From NCBI GenBank assembly GCA_018819105.1, contig JAHJQV010000004.1, forward strand, positions 1 through 64,000: a stretch of DNA of 64,000 nucleotides. The letters are read 5' to 3'. Made by a program: the position numbers and the translations under genes. Below the pieces are notes generated by a model. It searched no databases. It worked only from the letters and a program-made list of their open reading frames with translations, and was not told the origin of the DNA. The stretch is from Gammaproteobacteria bacterium (GTDB taxonomy: Bacteria > Pseudomonadota > Gammaproteobacteria > Xanthomonadales > Wenzhouxiangellaceae). Each line of letters starts with the position of its first letter. Within the stretch, counting starts at the first letter, position 1. Below are positions 54,481 to 64,000 of the stretch, in pieces.

Positions 54481-55845
54481 TCAGTGAACCTGTCGCAACA
54501 GCACGAACTGCTCGCCGGCAACCGTGATGCGATCACCGGCTTGCAGCGACGGCGGCGACCCGGTGGCAGCCATTGCCACCGGCTCGGCGTTGATCTGCAG
54601 GGCCGCCATGGCCTGCGCGGAACCCGGCTGCAGACTGACCCGACCATCGCTATGGCGCAGCAATCGTGCCACGCTGGCGGGTGCCAGCTGGCCAGGACCT
54701 GGCGGCGGCAGTTCCAGGCCAGCGTCATCAAGACGCCACAGCGACACGCCATCGCTGAGGTGCGTCGGCGGCAGTGCTGCACTGGTTGTTGGGATTGCAC
54801 TGTTTGTTTTGGCATCGGCGTCGGCCAATGCCAGCACCAGGTGATGACGCACCGCGTCCGCATCATCACTGATCAGATCGGCGGCAATGCGCAGCAGGTG
54901 GCTGCTCACCGTGTCGTCGGCGACCACATGCACCTCAGCGTGCTGCTGCAGCTGCTCGACCAGCCCCGGCAATAGCGTCAATCGCTGCCGCAGCAGCAGC
55001 GGACGCTGCCGCGCAGCTGCCTGCTGTAACAGTGGTGCATACAATTCTGCTGCGGCGGCACTGAAGTGCTCCCGCTCCAGTTCAATGTTGAAGTCATGGC
55101 CGCCGGCGCTCAGCTTGAGCTGCAACTGCGGCTGTGTTGTCAGTCGCTGCAACCAGCCCGGCAGCTCGTCGTAAAGCTGCTGCTCACTGGCGGCGTTGTG
55201 CAGCGGATCATACCGGGTGCGTTGCAAAAACGCCTCCGCAATCATGTGTGCCCAGCGATCGTACAGCGCAGCCAGTCCATGACGCACCACATCAGTCTGC
55301 TGCAGCGGCGTGGTCGCCTCCGTGCTGACCTGGCCGGCACGGATCTGCAAGGGTTCCAGCAGCAGCCGATGCCACTGTGCATCGACACAGACCAGTTCGT
55401 CGTCAGCCGCAGCGGCATCGACCTGCCAGTGACTGGCCGCTGCCGCCACCGCCGACGCCACCACGCTGCGCACCGGCATGTCACAGGCACGGGCAATGCC
55501 GAGCAGGGTACTCAGACGCTCGGGATCGAAGTCCCCACCCACGGTGAGCAGCACCTGGTCATAGTCTGCCGCCAGCGGCGTCCACAGTTCGCGCAGGTGA
55601 TACCAGGCCAGATCGGCGTGGGTGCGGGCCGGACCCAGTGCGCGCGGCAGTGGTGTCTGACTCAGTTGATGCCAGAAGCGATCACTGCCGGCACGCGGAT
55701 TGGTGCGGAATTGCGCCGCCGCCTGCTCGCCGGTAAGCAGTTCGCCATGCTGCAAAAAAGCCAGCCCGGGCGACTGCCGCAGCAGGCCGCTGGCATCACT
55801 GATGCGGATGCCGGCGTCATTGATGTCGATCAGACAGCGATTCAC
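54481..55845 (-). CDS. Hsp70/actin-fold (ASKHA) ATPase-like protein
   Basis: 454 residues. The N-terminus L-I-D-I-N-D-A-G-I-R-I matches the first phosphate loop of Hsp70/actin proteins. S-P-G-L-A-F-L with G-E-Q-A-A-A-Q-F resembles the DnaK T-P-S-x-V/G-x-x-A segment, and V-L-L-T-V-G-G-D-F-D-P-E-R-L the next conserved strand. No substrate-binding domain follows. The last ~80 residues (L-R-H-S-D-G-R-V-S to G-D-R-I-T-V-A-G) look FHA-like. Key glycines of the second phosphate motif are weak, so ATP binding is uncertain. It overlaps the channel gene by 4 bases. Confidence 0.65.
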   Translation of the reverse strand: MNRCLIDINDAGIRISDASGLLRQSPGLAFLQHGELLTGEQAAAQFRTNPRAGSDRFWHQLSQTPLPRALGPARTHADLAWYHLRELWTPLAADYDQVLLTVGGDFDPERLSTLLGIARACDMPVRSVVASAVAAAASHWQVDAAAADDELVCVDAQWHRLLLEPLQIRAGQVSTEATTPLQQTDVVRHGLAALYDRWAHMIAEAFLQRTRYDPLHNAASEQQLYDELPGWLQRLTTQPQLQLKLSAGGHDFNIELEREHFSAAAAELYAPLLQQAAARQRPLLLRQRLTLLPGLVEQLQQHAEVHVVADDTVSSHLLRIAADLISDDADAVRHHLVLALADADAKTNSAIPTTSAALPPTHLSDGVSLWRLDDAGLELPPPGPGQLAPASVARLLRHSDGRVSLQPGSAQAMAALQINAEPVAMAATGSPPSLQAGDRITVAGEQFVLLRQVH

Positions 55846-56669
55846 ACACGCACCTTCATGTGCTGGATCAGATCGCGATCACAGGCGGTCTGGGTGTCCA
55901 GCACCAGCCGCTCCTGCAGTTGTTGCAGCTGATACAGCGCAAACATCACCACGATACTGAGCAGCAGCGCCACCAGGGTGGAGTTGAAGGCCGTGCCCAG
56001 ACTTGCGGTGACCCCGGTGATGTTGCCCTCCACCGCCTGATGCGCCAGCGCCAGTGCACCGCCGATGCCGCGCACGGTGCCGATGAAGCCGATGGACGGA
56101 ATGGCCCAGGCGATGTAGCGCACCATGGCCAGCTCTGAATCCATGCGCTCGTGTTCGGCGGTGCACACCGAATCCACTGCCTCGGACACGTTCTGCAGGT
56201 TGTGGGTGGCCTGAAAGCGGCGCAGGGCGCTGTGCAGGGCACGTGCATACAGGGATTCGCGCGCCGCCGGCTCCAGTGCCTCGATGGCGCGGGCATAATC
56301 GCGCGCATCCTCGACCAGAATGCTCTGCCCCTCGATCACCGAGATCAGGTCGCGCTGCAACTGCTGGCGCTCGAAATACACATTGCGCAGCTTGCCGCCC
56401 ATGATCAGCAGCGCCCACAACAGCAGAATGATGCAGATTTCCTGTTCCGGATCACGCAGGATGATCCACACCGAGCGCTCCTGCGTGGCCTCGGGGTTTT
56501 CGCTCAGCGCGATCTGCTCGGCCACCATCTGTTCCTGCGCCAGTGGCCGCACAATGCCGACGTAACTGGCATGCACCAGTAGCACGATGAGCAGCAGACC
56601 GGCCATCTGGAACATGAATTCACGCGACAGCCGATTGCTCTGGCGTGACTTGGGCATGCCGGCAGCCAT
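55842..56669 (-). CDS. MotA/TolQ/ExbB-type proton channel protein
   Basis: 275 residues with membrane segments near 19-40, 77-94, 184-206 and 226-248. The last two carry the family motif G-F-I-G-T-V-R-G-I-G-G-A and A-F-N-S-T-L-V-A-L-L, in which the threonine/alanine pattern lines the ion path. Residues 95-180 form a cytoplasmic helical domain. Such channels form pentamers that drive partner MotB/TolR/ExbD helices; the two vWA proteins downstream are the natural partners. Its start overlaps the previous stop (ATGA). Confidence 0.88.
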   Translation of the reverse strand: MAAGMPKSRQSNRLSREFMFQMAGLLLIVLLVHASYVGIVRPLAQEQMVAEQIALSENPEATQERSVWIILRDPEQEICIILLLWALLIMGGKLRNVYFERQQLQRDLISVIEGQSILVEDARDYARAIEALEPAARESLYARALHSALRRFQATHNLQNVSEAVDSVCTAEHERMDSELAMVRYIAWAIPSIGFIGTVRGIGGALALAHQAVEGNITGVTASLGTAFNSTLVALLLSIVVMFALYQLQQLQERLVLDTQTACDRDLIQHMKVRV

Positions 56670-56914
56670 CAGATGTCGGCCGGGAAATCGACCGCCCGAT
56701 CGGCGCCGATCTGCTCGCTGGGCACGAAGTCCAGCGGTCCGGACTGAGCCATTGCGGTCTGCTCCAGACTTCTGTCTACAGTGTCCACGTCCCGCGGCAG
56801 TGATTCATACTCGGTCAACTCCGGCGCTGGCAGCAGATCCTGCTGCTGCGGCCAGAGCATGACCACGGCCAGCAGCAGGCTGGCGCACAAGAACAGTTTC
56901 GGTAAATGCTTCAT
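56669..56914 (-). CDS. small exported or membrane-anchored protein of the vWA cluster
   Basis: 81 residues from ATG 56914, with GGAG 8 bases upstream. A hydrophobic stretch L-F-L-C-A-S-L-L-L-A-V-V-M-L-W is followed by a 55-residue acidic and proline-containing tail with no recognisable domain. It overlaps the channel gene by 4 bases and lies 2 bases after the PEGA/SUMF gene, so it is translated as part of the set. I do not recognise a family. Confidence 0.7.
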   Translation of the reverse strand: MKHLPKLFLCASLLLAVVMLWPQQQDLLPAPELTEYESLPRDVDTVDRSLEQTAMAQSGPLDFVPSEQIGADRAVDFPADI

Positions 56915-56916
56915 GG

Positions 56917-58968
56917 TCACTCCGCGTAACGGGCTATGCGAAAGCCCAGATCGTCCCGGCCGGCGGCATCGTTGTCACGCCAGCTCAGCCGCAGTTCGGT
57001 AATGCTGGCATGCCGCCAACTGGCACCACGCACCACCCACGAACTGCCGGACTCAGGCCCCAGTGGATCGCGTTGCAGCCCGGCGGCGGCATTCAGCCCG
57101 GTGCTGTAGTAATCGTTGGTCCATTCCGACACGTTGCCACCGACATCATACAGGCCCAGTTCATTCGGGCGAAAGGCACCCACCGGGGAAGCTGCAGCCC
57201 AGCCGTCCTCATAGTTGGGCATGGCGGTCTGGGTCAGTTCCCGGGCGGCCAGATCGGCATAATTGCCGGCAGAATCACCCGGCGGCATGCTCATGCCCCA
57301 GGGATATTTGAGTTCGCGGTTGCCGGCGAAGCGCGCCATCCAGGACCATTCGGCCTCGGTCGGCAGGCGATAACCGGTGGTCACCGGCTGGATCAGCTGC
57401 AGTTTGCCTGCGACGTTGGCATACGCCGGGGTCAGACCGTCCTGCTCACTCAGCCAGTTGCAATAGGCGGCGGCCTCCTGCCAGCTCACCCGCACCACCG
57501 GCTGCTGGTCAAAATCCAGCGTCTTGTCATCAACGATACCGCTGGAGTGTGACGGCCTGAAGGCACGGAATTGCGCGTTGGTCAATTCCCGCTCGGCGAT
57601 GTAATAGGGCCGGGTCAGCTCCACCCGACGCTGCACCTCGTTGGCCCGGCGTCCCTGCTGGCCACGCGCCGCACCCATGACAAAACGCCCCGGCATGATC
57701 AGCCGCAGACGCTGCCCGTCACCGGTCTCGATCAGCTGAGGATAATTCTGCAAGCGAGCCTGCAGTTCGGTTTCCAGCTGCACCGACAGAGTCTGGCGCC
57801 GGGCCGGATCCGGTGTCAGCGTGTGCTTCTGCTCGACATAACCGGGCTTGCTGAATATGAATTCGGTGGGCACCGCAGGCAACCGCAGCAACTGATTGGC
57901 GACTCCGGCGTCCTTGCCGGCGATCTGCAGGCGGGTGTCAGCCGGCTCGGCGCTGATCTGCACTTCGCCCAGAATCGGCTTCAGCTTGCCGTGGTATTCA
58001 CGCACGCCGTTAGGCGGCACGCGGATGCTGGTGCGCAGTGTTTCATAGCCGGGTGCGGCAAGCACGATGTCGTTGCTGCGATCCGGCTCCACCTGCAGCG
58101 TTTGCGGCGTGCGACCACTGGCCTCGCCGTTGAGGCGGATGCTGACCGCACTGGGTTCACTGCTGACGCGGATGCTCGCCGGCGCGCGCTCCAGCACCAC
58201 CTCCGGCAGCTGCACTTTTTCGCTGCCGGCAATGGTCACCGTTTCGGTCCATGCCCGATAGCCCGATTTGCTGACCCGGATTTCGTGTTCACCGGCATTC
58301 AGACCCAGTGTCGCCGGCGTGGTGGCCCGCGCCTCACCATCAATGCTGACCTGTGCCTCAGCCGGGGTGGAGCTGATAATGAGCTGGGCCTGTGGCAGCA
58401 GCGTCACAGTGACCTGCTGGGCCTCGTCCAGCCCGGCCACCTGCAGCGACTGACGCAGTGGCTGATAACCTTCAGCCTGGAACAGCAGCTCGTAATCACC
58501 GCCTTCCAGCAGCATGCCGGTCAATGGCGTGACACCTGCCATTTCGTCGTTGATGGTGAGTTCGGCAGGCACCGGGGTGCTGGCAAAATCCACCCGTCCC
58601 GGCAACGGCTGCAGCTCGAAAGCCAGCCGTACATCGCCCTCGACAGGAATGCTGATGCCAGTATCCAGAGCCGCATAACCGGGTTTTGTGGCACGCAGGC
58701 GATAGTCACCGGGCCGCGCCAGCAGGCGCTGATCCAGGTACCAGCTCAATCCGGAGACACTGACCTGTTCCGGTTCCGGCGTGATCACCAGACTGGCGGC
58801 ACGCAGTGTGAACACATACCAGAGCAAGGCCGCTGCCAATGCACCGGCCAGCGGCAGCAGCCACAACGCCAGTGCCGGGGCCATGAAGCGGCGGCGGCGC
58901 TCGGGCGGCGGCTTGAATTCGGCTGGACGAATGGTTGGCGGCGGCTTGCGCGCAGAATCATTGCTCAC
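56917..58968 (-). CDS. membrane protein with PEGA repeats and a SUMF (FGE-sulfatase) fold
   Basis: 683 residues from GTG 58968, whose first bases overlap the upstream stop. A basic proline-rich cytoplasmic tail is followed by one membrane helix at about 29-54. Five PEGA-like repeats run from about 58 to 400 (each with a G-Y or G-D-Y turn). A SUMF domain covers about 430-683: R-L-P-T-E-A-E-W, Y-P-W-G and G-G-N-V-S-E-W. In V-V-R-G-A-S-W the catalytic cysteine region of formylglycine enzyme is missing, so it probably binds rather than modifies a partner. Confidence 0.85.
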   Translation of the reverse strand: MSNDSARKPPPTIRPAEFKPPPERRRRFMAPALALWLLPLAGALAAALLWYVFTLRAASLVITPEPEQVSVSGLSWYLDQRLLARPGDYRLRATKPGYAALDTGISIPVEGDVRLAFELQPLPGRVDFASTPVPAELTINDEMAGVTPLTGMLLEGGDYELLFQAEGYQPLRQSLQVAGLDEAQQVTVTLLPQAQLIISSTPAEAQVSIDGEARATTPATLGLNAGEHEIRVSKSGYRAWTETVTIAGSEKVQLPEVVLERAPASIRVSSEPSAVSIRLNGEASGRTPQTLQVEPDRSNDIVLAAPGYETLRTSIRVPPNGVREYHGKLKPILGEVQISAEPADTRLQIAGKDAGVANQLLRLPAVPTEFIFSKPGYVEQKHTLTPDPARRQTLSVQLETELQARLQNYPQLIETGDGQRLRLIMPGRFVMGAARGQQGRRANEVQRRVELTRPYYIAERELTNAQFRAFRPSHSSGIVDDKTLDFDQQPVVRVSWQEAAAYCNWLSEQDGLTPAYANVAGKLQLIQPVTTGYRLPTEAEWSWMARFAGNRELKYPWGMSMPPGDSAGNYADLAARELTQTAMPNYEDGWAAASPVGAFRPNELGLYDVGGNVSEWTNDYYSTGLNAAAGLQRDPLGPESGSSWVVRGASWRHASITELRLSWRDNDAAGRDDLGFRIARYAE

Positions 58969-60197
58969 GTATCGTTTTCCATGGGCTGCAGATCGGTGTC
59001 CGCAGACGATGTGGGAGGGCTCATGACATCGGCTTCGATCATCTCGGCCAGCAGCGCGCGCCACTCCCGGTACTGGAATTCGGCCGAGCCGGTTAGCCGC
59101 ACAGTGTTGTCGCGCAGCGCCAGCGTGCGCGGCTGCATGTCATTGCCCAGTGAGCGTGCCAGTTCCTGCAGCGAAGCCACATGCATGTTGGTCTGGCGGC
59201 CTTTGTCGATACCGCTGGACAGCGAGTAGATGCCACCGGCAATGGCCACTGTGGACAGCGTCGAACCAAGATTTCCATCCGCTGCAGCGACACCGGCGAT
59301 GCCGCCGATAATGGCCATGATCCCCAAAGCCTTGCGCGAACGCGCCTGATATTGCAACTCCCGCAGATTGCGGATTTCCTGGTAGCTGGCCGCCCGCCAG
59401 TTCTGGTAGGGCTCGGCCATGCGCTGGTGAAAATCACGGTAATACTGATCCAGCGTATCCACCATGGCTGCATCCCGCTGCGCGGCCAGATCTATGCGTG
59501 CCAGCAAGGGATCATCTGCTGGCGGCATGGCCCGCAAGCGCAGGCGGCCGCGCTCACGCTGTAGCAGCTCTGCATAGGCCTGCGGTGCCAGATCGGCGGC
59601 GAACCTGATCTCGGCAAGCTGCTGTACCGCAAGCTTGTCGACAGCTGGCAACTCCGCCCTGGCCGCGACCAGGTCGTTGGCAATGCGGTGATAGATGTCC
59701 TGAAACGGGTCATCTTCGACGGACGCAATCGCGGCACCGCGGCGACGGTTGTAAGTTCCGACATCGGCCACAGCCTGATACTGACGATCCAGCCAGACAC
59801 GATCACTGGCATCCACTGCCAGGATCTGCAATCGCAGCTCATCACCGTGTGATTCAAGGATACGACCACTGATCTTCAGCTCGGCGGCAGGCGTTGCTTC
59901 GGGCACCACGCGCACATCCCCCCAGTGGCCGGACGCCTCCAGCACCTGGCGCAGATGATACGGAATGTAGCGCGCTTCAGCCGCCCTGATATCACGATAA
60001 ATCTGCTGGATTTCTGGCGCTTCACCAGTCGGCAGATCGGCCTCGAACACCGTGACATTGACATTAAGCACATCGGCAGCGGGCAGTTCTGTGGTGGCCT
60101 GCCGCAGCGGTGTCAGAGGCTGCTCCGGACGCGGTGCCGGCGCCGCACAGGCACCCAGCAGCAGCACCGCTGCAAGCAGCAGGCTTGGAAACCTCAC
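58965..60197 (-). CDS. lipoprotein of unknown function in the vWA cluster
   Basis: 410 residues from GTG 60197, which gives a compact lipoprotein signal L-L-L-G-A-C (Cys17); ATG 60293 would add a 32-residue charged tail before it. Residues 45-165 contain V-N-V-T-V-F-E-A-D-L and L-K-I-S-G-R-I-L-E, loosely like the CsgG/ABC-type lipoprotein fold, but weakly. Glycine-rich hydrophobic stretches at about 290-325 could insert in a membrane. It overlaps the PEGA/SUMF gene by 4 bases. I know no family. Confidence 0.65.
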   Translation of the reverse strand: MRFPSLLLAAVLLLGACAAPAPRPEQPLTPLRQATTELPAADVLNVNVTVFEADLPTGEAPEIQQIYRDIRAAEARYIPYHLRQVLEASGHWGDVRVVPEATPAAELKISGRILESHGDELRLQILAVDASDRVWLDRQYQAVADVGTYNRRRGAAIASVEDDPFQDIYHRIANDLVAARAELPAVDKLAVQQLAEIRFAADLAPQAYAELLQRERGRLRLRAMPPADDPLLARIDLAAQRDAAMVDTLDQYYRDFHQRMAEPYQNWRAASYQEIRNLRELQYQARSRKALGIMAIIGGIAGVAAADGNLGSTLSTVAIAGGIYSLSSGIDKGRQTNMHVASLQELARSLGNDMQPRTLALRDNTVRLTGSAEFQYREWRALLAEMIEADVMSPPTSSADTDLQPMENDT

Positions 60198-60214
60198 GCA
60201 AAGACGCCGTCGAG

Positions 60215-60244
60215 CCCGCGCAGAGTTATCCCGCGCAGAGTTAT
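60215..60244. repeat. perfect 15-bp tandem duplication
   Basis: cccgcgcagagttat occurs twice in a row at 60215-60229 and 60230-60244, just upstream of the lipoprotein start at 60197. In the long reading frame it would encode N-S-A-R-D/A twice. It is a recent slip or a small regulatory repeat. Confidence 0.85.
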
Positions 60245-60316
60245 TCAGGGCCCCCCTAACCCAGGTCAGTGAACGGTGGACAGGCAGATGCATGGGCAAT
60301 GATCCAGCCTCAGCTC

Positions 60317-61669
<1,353 letters not shown>

Positions 61670-62159
61670 GATGTCCTGAAGATAATCGGTTGTCTCTGGC
61701 GTGGCGCATCCACGGACCTGCTGCCCCTGATCATGCTGCAGCAGCTTGGGCACCGGCAGCGCTGAACGCATCAGCACGGCGCCTCAGCATGATCACCCAG
61801 ATTGACGGGCCCAATGACGGGTGATTATAGCAATACCAGTCAGGTCACCGGGGGATTGCCAGCCCCGACAGATGCCGAACCCAAGAGACCGTTTGCTGCC
61901 GCATATGTTTCAGCCGCCATGCATACATCAGTGTGATACATCCTGGCTGGGACAGCTGACGTGGCTGTGTTGGCCAGAACCTGATCCGGTTTGCAAGGTC
62001 TTTCAAACCTGTGTTAGGCTGATCGCAACAATGAAATATCAAGTTAATTCATTGTTAAATCAATGCTTTGCATTGGTTTTACTGTCACCATCGCGATTCC
62101 GTGATGGATCAGAGTTGTTCAACTCGTTCTATCAATCATTCATATCACAAGGAGCAAGC
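61670..62159. other. 490-bp intergenic region between the vWA cluster and the DUF4168 gene
   Basis: The left part must hold the promoter of the minus-strand vWA cluster and the right part the promoter of the plus-strand DUF4168 gene. A hairpin at 62058-62079 (AATCAATGC, TTT, GCATTGGTT) has one G-T pair. No other coding frame has gene-like character. Confidence 0.5.
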
Positions 62160-62519
62160 ATGACATATTTCAACAAACTTATTGCAATGTTCGCCACCCT
62201 GCTGTTGCTGCTGTCGAGCAGCCTTTCAGCTCAGCAGTCCATGCCCCAGGATGCTGCGCCGCCTGCGGAAGTGCCAGTGGAAAAACTGGAAAAATTTGTC
62301 GACGCGCAGAAGTCCATTCTGGACATCCAGAAAAAATACAGCAACAAGATGGAAAACACCGACGACCAGAAGCAATCCGAGCAGTTGCGGCAACAGGCCA
62401 ATCAGGAAATGGTGGTGGCGGTGGAAGAGGCCGGGCTGGATGTCGATTCCTACAATCAGATTGCCATGGCCGTGCGGGCTGATCCGGAACTGCAAAAACA
62501 GCTTGAAGACATGAACTGA
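62160..62519 (+). CDS. exported DUF4168 protein
   Basis: 119 residues from ATG 62160, with AAGGAG 7-12 bases upstream. A signal peptide (L-L-L-L-L-S-S-S-L-S-A-Q) is followed by a helical, charged domain with K-L-E-K-F-V-D-A-Q-K-S-I and V-A-V-E-E-A-G-L-D-V-D-S-Y-N-Q-I-A, which fit the DUF4168 family. Its function is not known. It is a single gene. Confidence 0.85.
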   Translation: MTYFNKLIAMFATLLLLLSSSLSAQQSMPQDAAPPAEVPVEKLEKFVDAQKSILDIQKKYSNKMENTDDQKQSEQLRQQANQEMVVAVEEAGLDVDSYNQIAMAVRADPELQKQLEDMN

Positions 62520-62649
62520 GTGCCTGGAATTCGTGCTCAGGCCCAAGGCATAAGCTGACTCAAGCTGGCATGAGCCACGAAAGCCAGCATCGGCAGCCGT
62601 CGGGTCTCCCGGCGGCTCGTCGCGCATCATAGCACAGCGCGACCCGGCA

Positions 62650-63462
62650 TCATTGTGAGGTTGCAGAATCACTGAACTGGTCTGCCAGGCGATCAATCTG
62701 TCCGCCCAGCACCGCATCCACCACCGGTGCCAGCGCCAGCAGATCTGCATCAGAGACACCGGCAACGAAATACTTCCAGTGCACCACCGTCTCACGTTCG
62801 CTACTGGCAGCCAGCGACCAGATCATGGTGCCATGCAGACCGAGCTCTTGCAATGGACCCAGTCCGCCCTGCATGATTACTTTGTCGCCCTTACTAATAC
62901 CTGCACAAGTATTGCCTCACTCAGGGCTACGGACGGATTCGCCTGCCAGGCAAAGTGGCGAAGGCATAGTCATTCTACGTCGAGCCGCTTTAACACCGCA
63001 GGCGGATGCGTCCGTCGCCCCCAGCGGGCTTGCCTCACGGCATGCGTGGTCTGCGTTCTCGCTGCTTGCAGTAGTCCTGCTACAGCTGCGCAGCGACGCC
63101 TTGCCACACACGACGTGAGACAAGCTGAATGTGGTAATACTTGTGCAGGTATTAGTAAGCCAACTCTTGACATCCAGATGGCGCACCAGGTTGTCGCCCC
63201 ATGCCTCGCACAGACAGTCGCGGTCCAGCCGGAGATTGCCGGCATCGCCGGAAAAACTGTGATCGGCATCCCACCATGATGACAGCCCCGCAGTCATCCG
63301 ACTGAACACCGCAGTGGTGTTGGCAGGCAGCGTGCGTTGCTGAGCGATGATGAAGCCGTCGCTGCGGCTGACCAGCAACTCGGCACTGGCGACCTGTGCA
63401 GCAAACAGCATGGTCGCGCCCAAACCGGCATATGTACGCAGCCCTGCCTGGTGGCTGATCAT
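62650..63462 (-). pseudogene. exported SRPBCC-family protein, broken by MITE copy 2
   Basis: The 5' part (63462 down to 63158) encodes a signal peptide (L-F-A-A-Q-V-A-S-A) and about 100 residues ending D-V-K-S-W-L. The 3' part (62891 to 62650) continues K-G-D-K-V-I-M-Q-G-G-L-G-P-L-Q and ends S-A-T-S-Q. The two are separated exactly by the 266-base element. G-G-L-G-P-L-Q is typical of SRPBCC/START-like stress proteins. Reading through the element meets stops. Its ATG overlaps the DUF302 stop by 4 bases. Confidence 0.88.
62892..63157. mobile_element. 266-bp MITE-like element, copy 2
   Basis: The terminal inverted repeats are perfect over 24 bases when 62890-62891 and 63158-63159 are included (CTTACTAATACC... 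/ ...GGTATTAGTAAG). The body matches the copy at 38853-39118 with 5 mismatches. It contains no transposase and is inserted in an SRPBCC gene. Confidence 0.92.
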
Positions 63463-63992
63463 GGCAGTGGTGCCGAGGACACTGCCGCGCGAGCGAAGGC
63501 GGACAGTGCAGCCGTCACCTTTTCCAGCACCTCGTCGCAGCCTTCGATGCCGTGCCGCCAACGCAGGAATTCCGGGTCGTTGTAGGCAAGCCAGACATCG
63601 CCCTGCGCATCCTCCCAGACCAGCATTTTCTGCGGCAGATCGATCGCCACCGACTGACTGCACTGCATCAGCGGCGTGCCCACGGCCGGATTGCCAAACA
63701 TGACCACATGGGTGGGACGCAGCGACAGATCGACACTGTCGGCACCGGCGGCGTGATCGATCTCGGCAAACAGACGCATGCCTTTGGCCTGCAGATGCTG
63801 CTGCAATCGCGCCACCGTGGTGGCCACATCGTGTGCACTGCGCAGACTGACCAGACCGCTGTCATGCGCCGTGGCGATGCCAGCAAACGGCAGCAGAGAC
63901 AACCACAGCAGGCAGCGCATTGCCAGGCGAGACCAGACTGATGACCCTCCTGGTGAAGTGGAATGTTGACCTATGCATTGATTCTTGATCAT
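63459..63992 (-). CDS. exported DUF302 protein
   Basis: 177 residues from ATG 63992 with AGG just upstream, near the window edge; ATG 63920 would give a compact signal peptide (L-L-W-L-S-L-L-P-F-A-G-I-A-T-A). The DUF302 core is seen in M-R-L-F-A-E-I-D-H-A-A and V-V-M-F-G-N-P-A-V-G-T-P-L-M, and P-Q-K-M-L-V-W-E-D follows. The family forms small alpha-beta proteins of unknown role, often in the envelope. It forms an operon with the broken SRPBCC gene. Confidence 0.88.
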   Translation of the reverse strand: MIKNQCIGQHSTSPGGSSVWSRLAMRCLLWLSLLPFAGIATAHDSGLVSLRSAHDVATTVARLQQHLQAKGMRLFAEIDHAAGADSVDLSLRPTHVVMFGNPAVGTPLMQCSQSVAIDLPQKMLVWEDAQGDVWLAYNDPEFLRWRHGIEGCDEVLEKVTAALSAFARAAVSSAPLP

Positions 63993-64000
63993 GCTTACCT

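Noticed and set aside
52387-56669. Channel plus vWA genes as a known Zorya defence system
   Set aside because: Zorya has ZorA/ZorB with an OmpA-like domain and helicase or nuclease partners. None of these is here, and the PEGA/SUMF, ASKHA and vWA parts do not belong to it.

Overview
The window reads as a GC-rich (roughly 60%) gammaproteobacterial chromosome segment. The evidence is a 4.5S RNA gene directly upstream of dnaX-ybaB-recR, together with sbcB, xseA, ispB, an ETF-ubiquinone oxidoreductase, rarD and a rmlBACD set. A secreted protein ending in a -FxDDFE- like tail and a large TonB receptor would fit a Xanthomonadales/Chromatiales-type or marine lineage, but I cannot name the genus. Gene density is high, many neighbours overlap by 4 bases, and I saw no tRNA, rRNA or CRISPR.

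Layout. 1-5300 is an accessory patch: the end of an IS630-type transposase, a membrane-anchored gamma-glutamylcyclotransferase-like gene (GGCT), two antisense Fic genes, then an amidoligase and a class I glutamine-amidotransferase-fold hydrolase. Degenerate copies of the GGCT/amidoligase junction flank the Fic genes, which suggests that Fic cassettes split an older GGCT-amidoligase-GAT operon. 5400-17000 is mostly metabolic: a Ca/Na exchanger, cystathionine beta-synthase, an Spx/ArsC-like protein, ETF-QO, penicillin acylase, peroxiredoxin, patatin and amidohydrolase. 17000-22500 holds a Tat-exported PhoX phosphatase behind an array of PhoB half-sites, an EF-G paralogue and an ammonium transporter gene broken by a 1-base frameshift. 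22700-30150 has a crotonase, a DUF1684 protein and a sugar-nucleotide block (manC, rmlDCAB) that runs directly behind ssb. 30300-38900 has ispB, a persulfide/sulfide-type module (MBL hydrolase, DUF442 protein, ArsR regulator with a palindromic operator), and a phospholipid-remodelling pair (PlcP-like phosphoesterase plus GT4) behind Pho boxes, followed by xseA, a YigZ-family gene and a lytic transglycosylase. 39200-51100 has DUF885, sbcB, an acyl-CoA hydrolase/transferase, an AT-rich tract with paired DnaA boxes, comEA-like, recR, ybaB, dnaX, ffs and a TonB receptor.

51300-61700 carries the most unusual unit: an eight-gene minus-strand cluster of two lipoproteins (one with 43 consecutive glutamines), a PEGA-repeat/SUMF-fold membrane protein, a small exported protein, a MotA/TolQ/ExbB-type channel, an Hsp70/actin-like ATPase and two von Willebrand A proteins. 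The N-terminal helices of both vWA proteins carry a MotB/TolR-like aspartate. I read it as an uncharacterised ion-driven envelope machine. The window ends with a DUF4168 gene and a DUF302-SRPBCC operon.

Two near-identical 266-base MITE-like elements with perfect or near-perfect terminal inverted repeats occur 24 kb apart. One has disrupted the SRPBCC gene, and the other overlaps the start of the lytic transglycosylase gene. PhoX, PlcP-GT4 and possibly a small secreted protein appear to form a local phosphate-starvation regulon.
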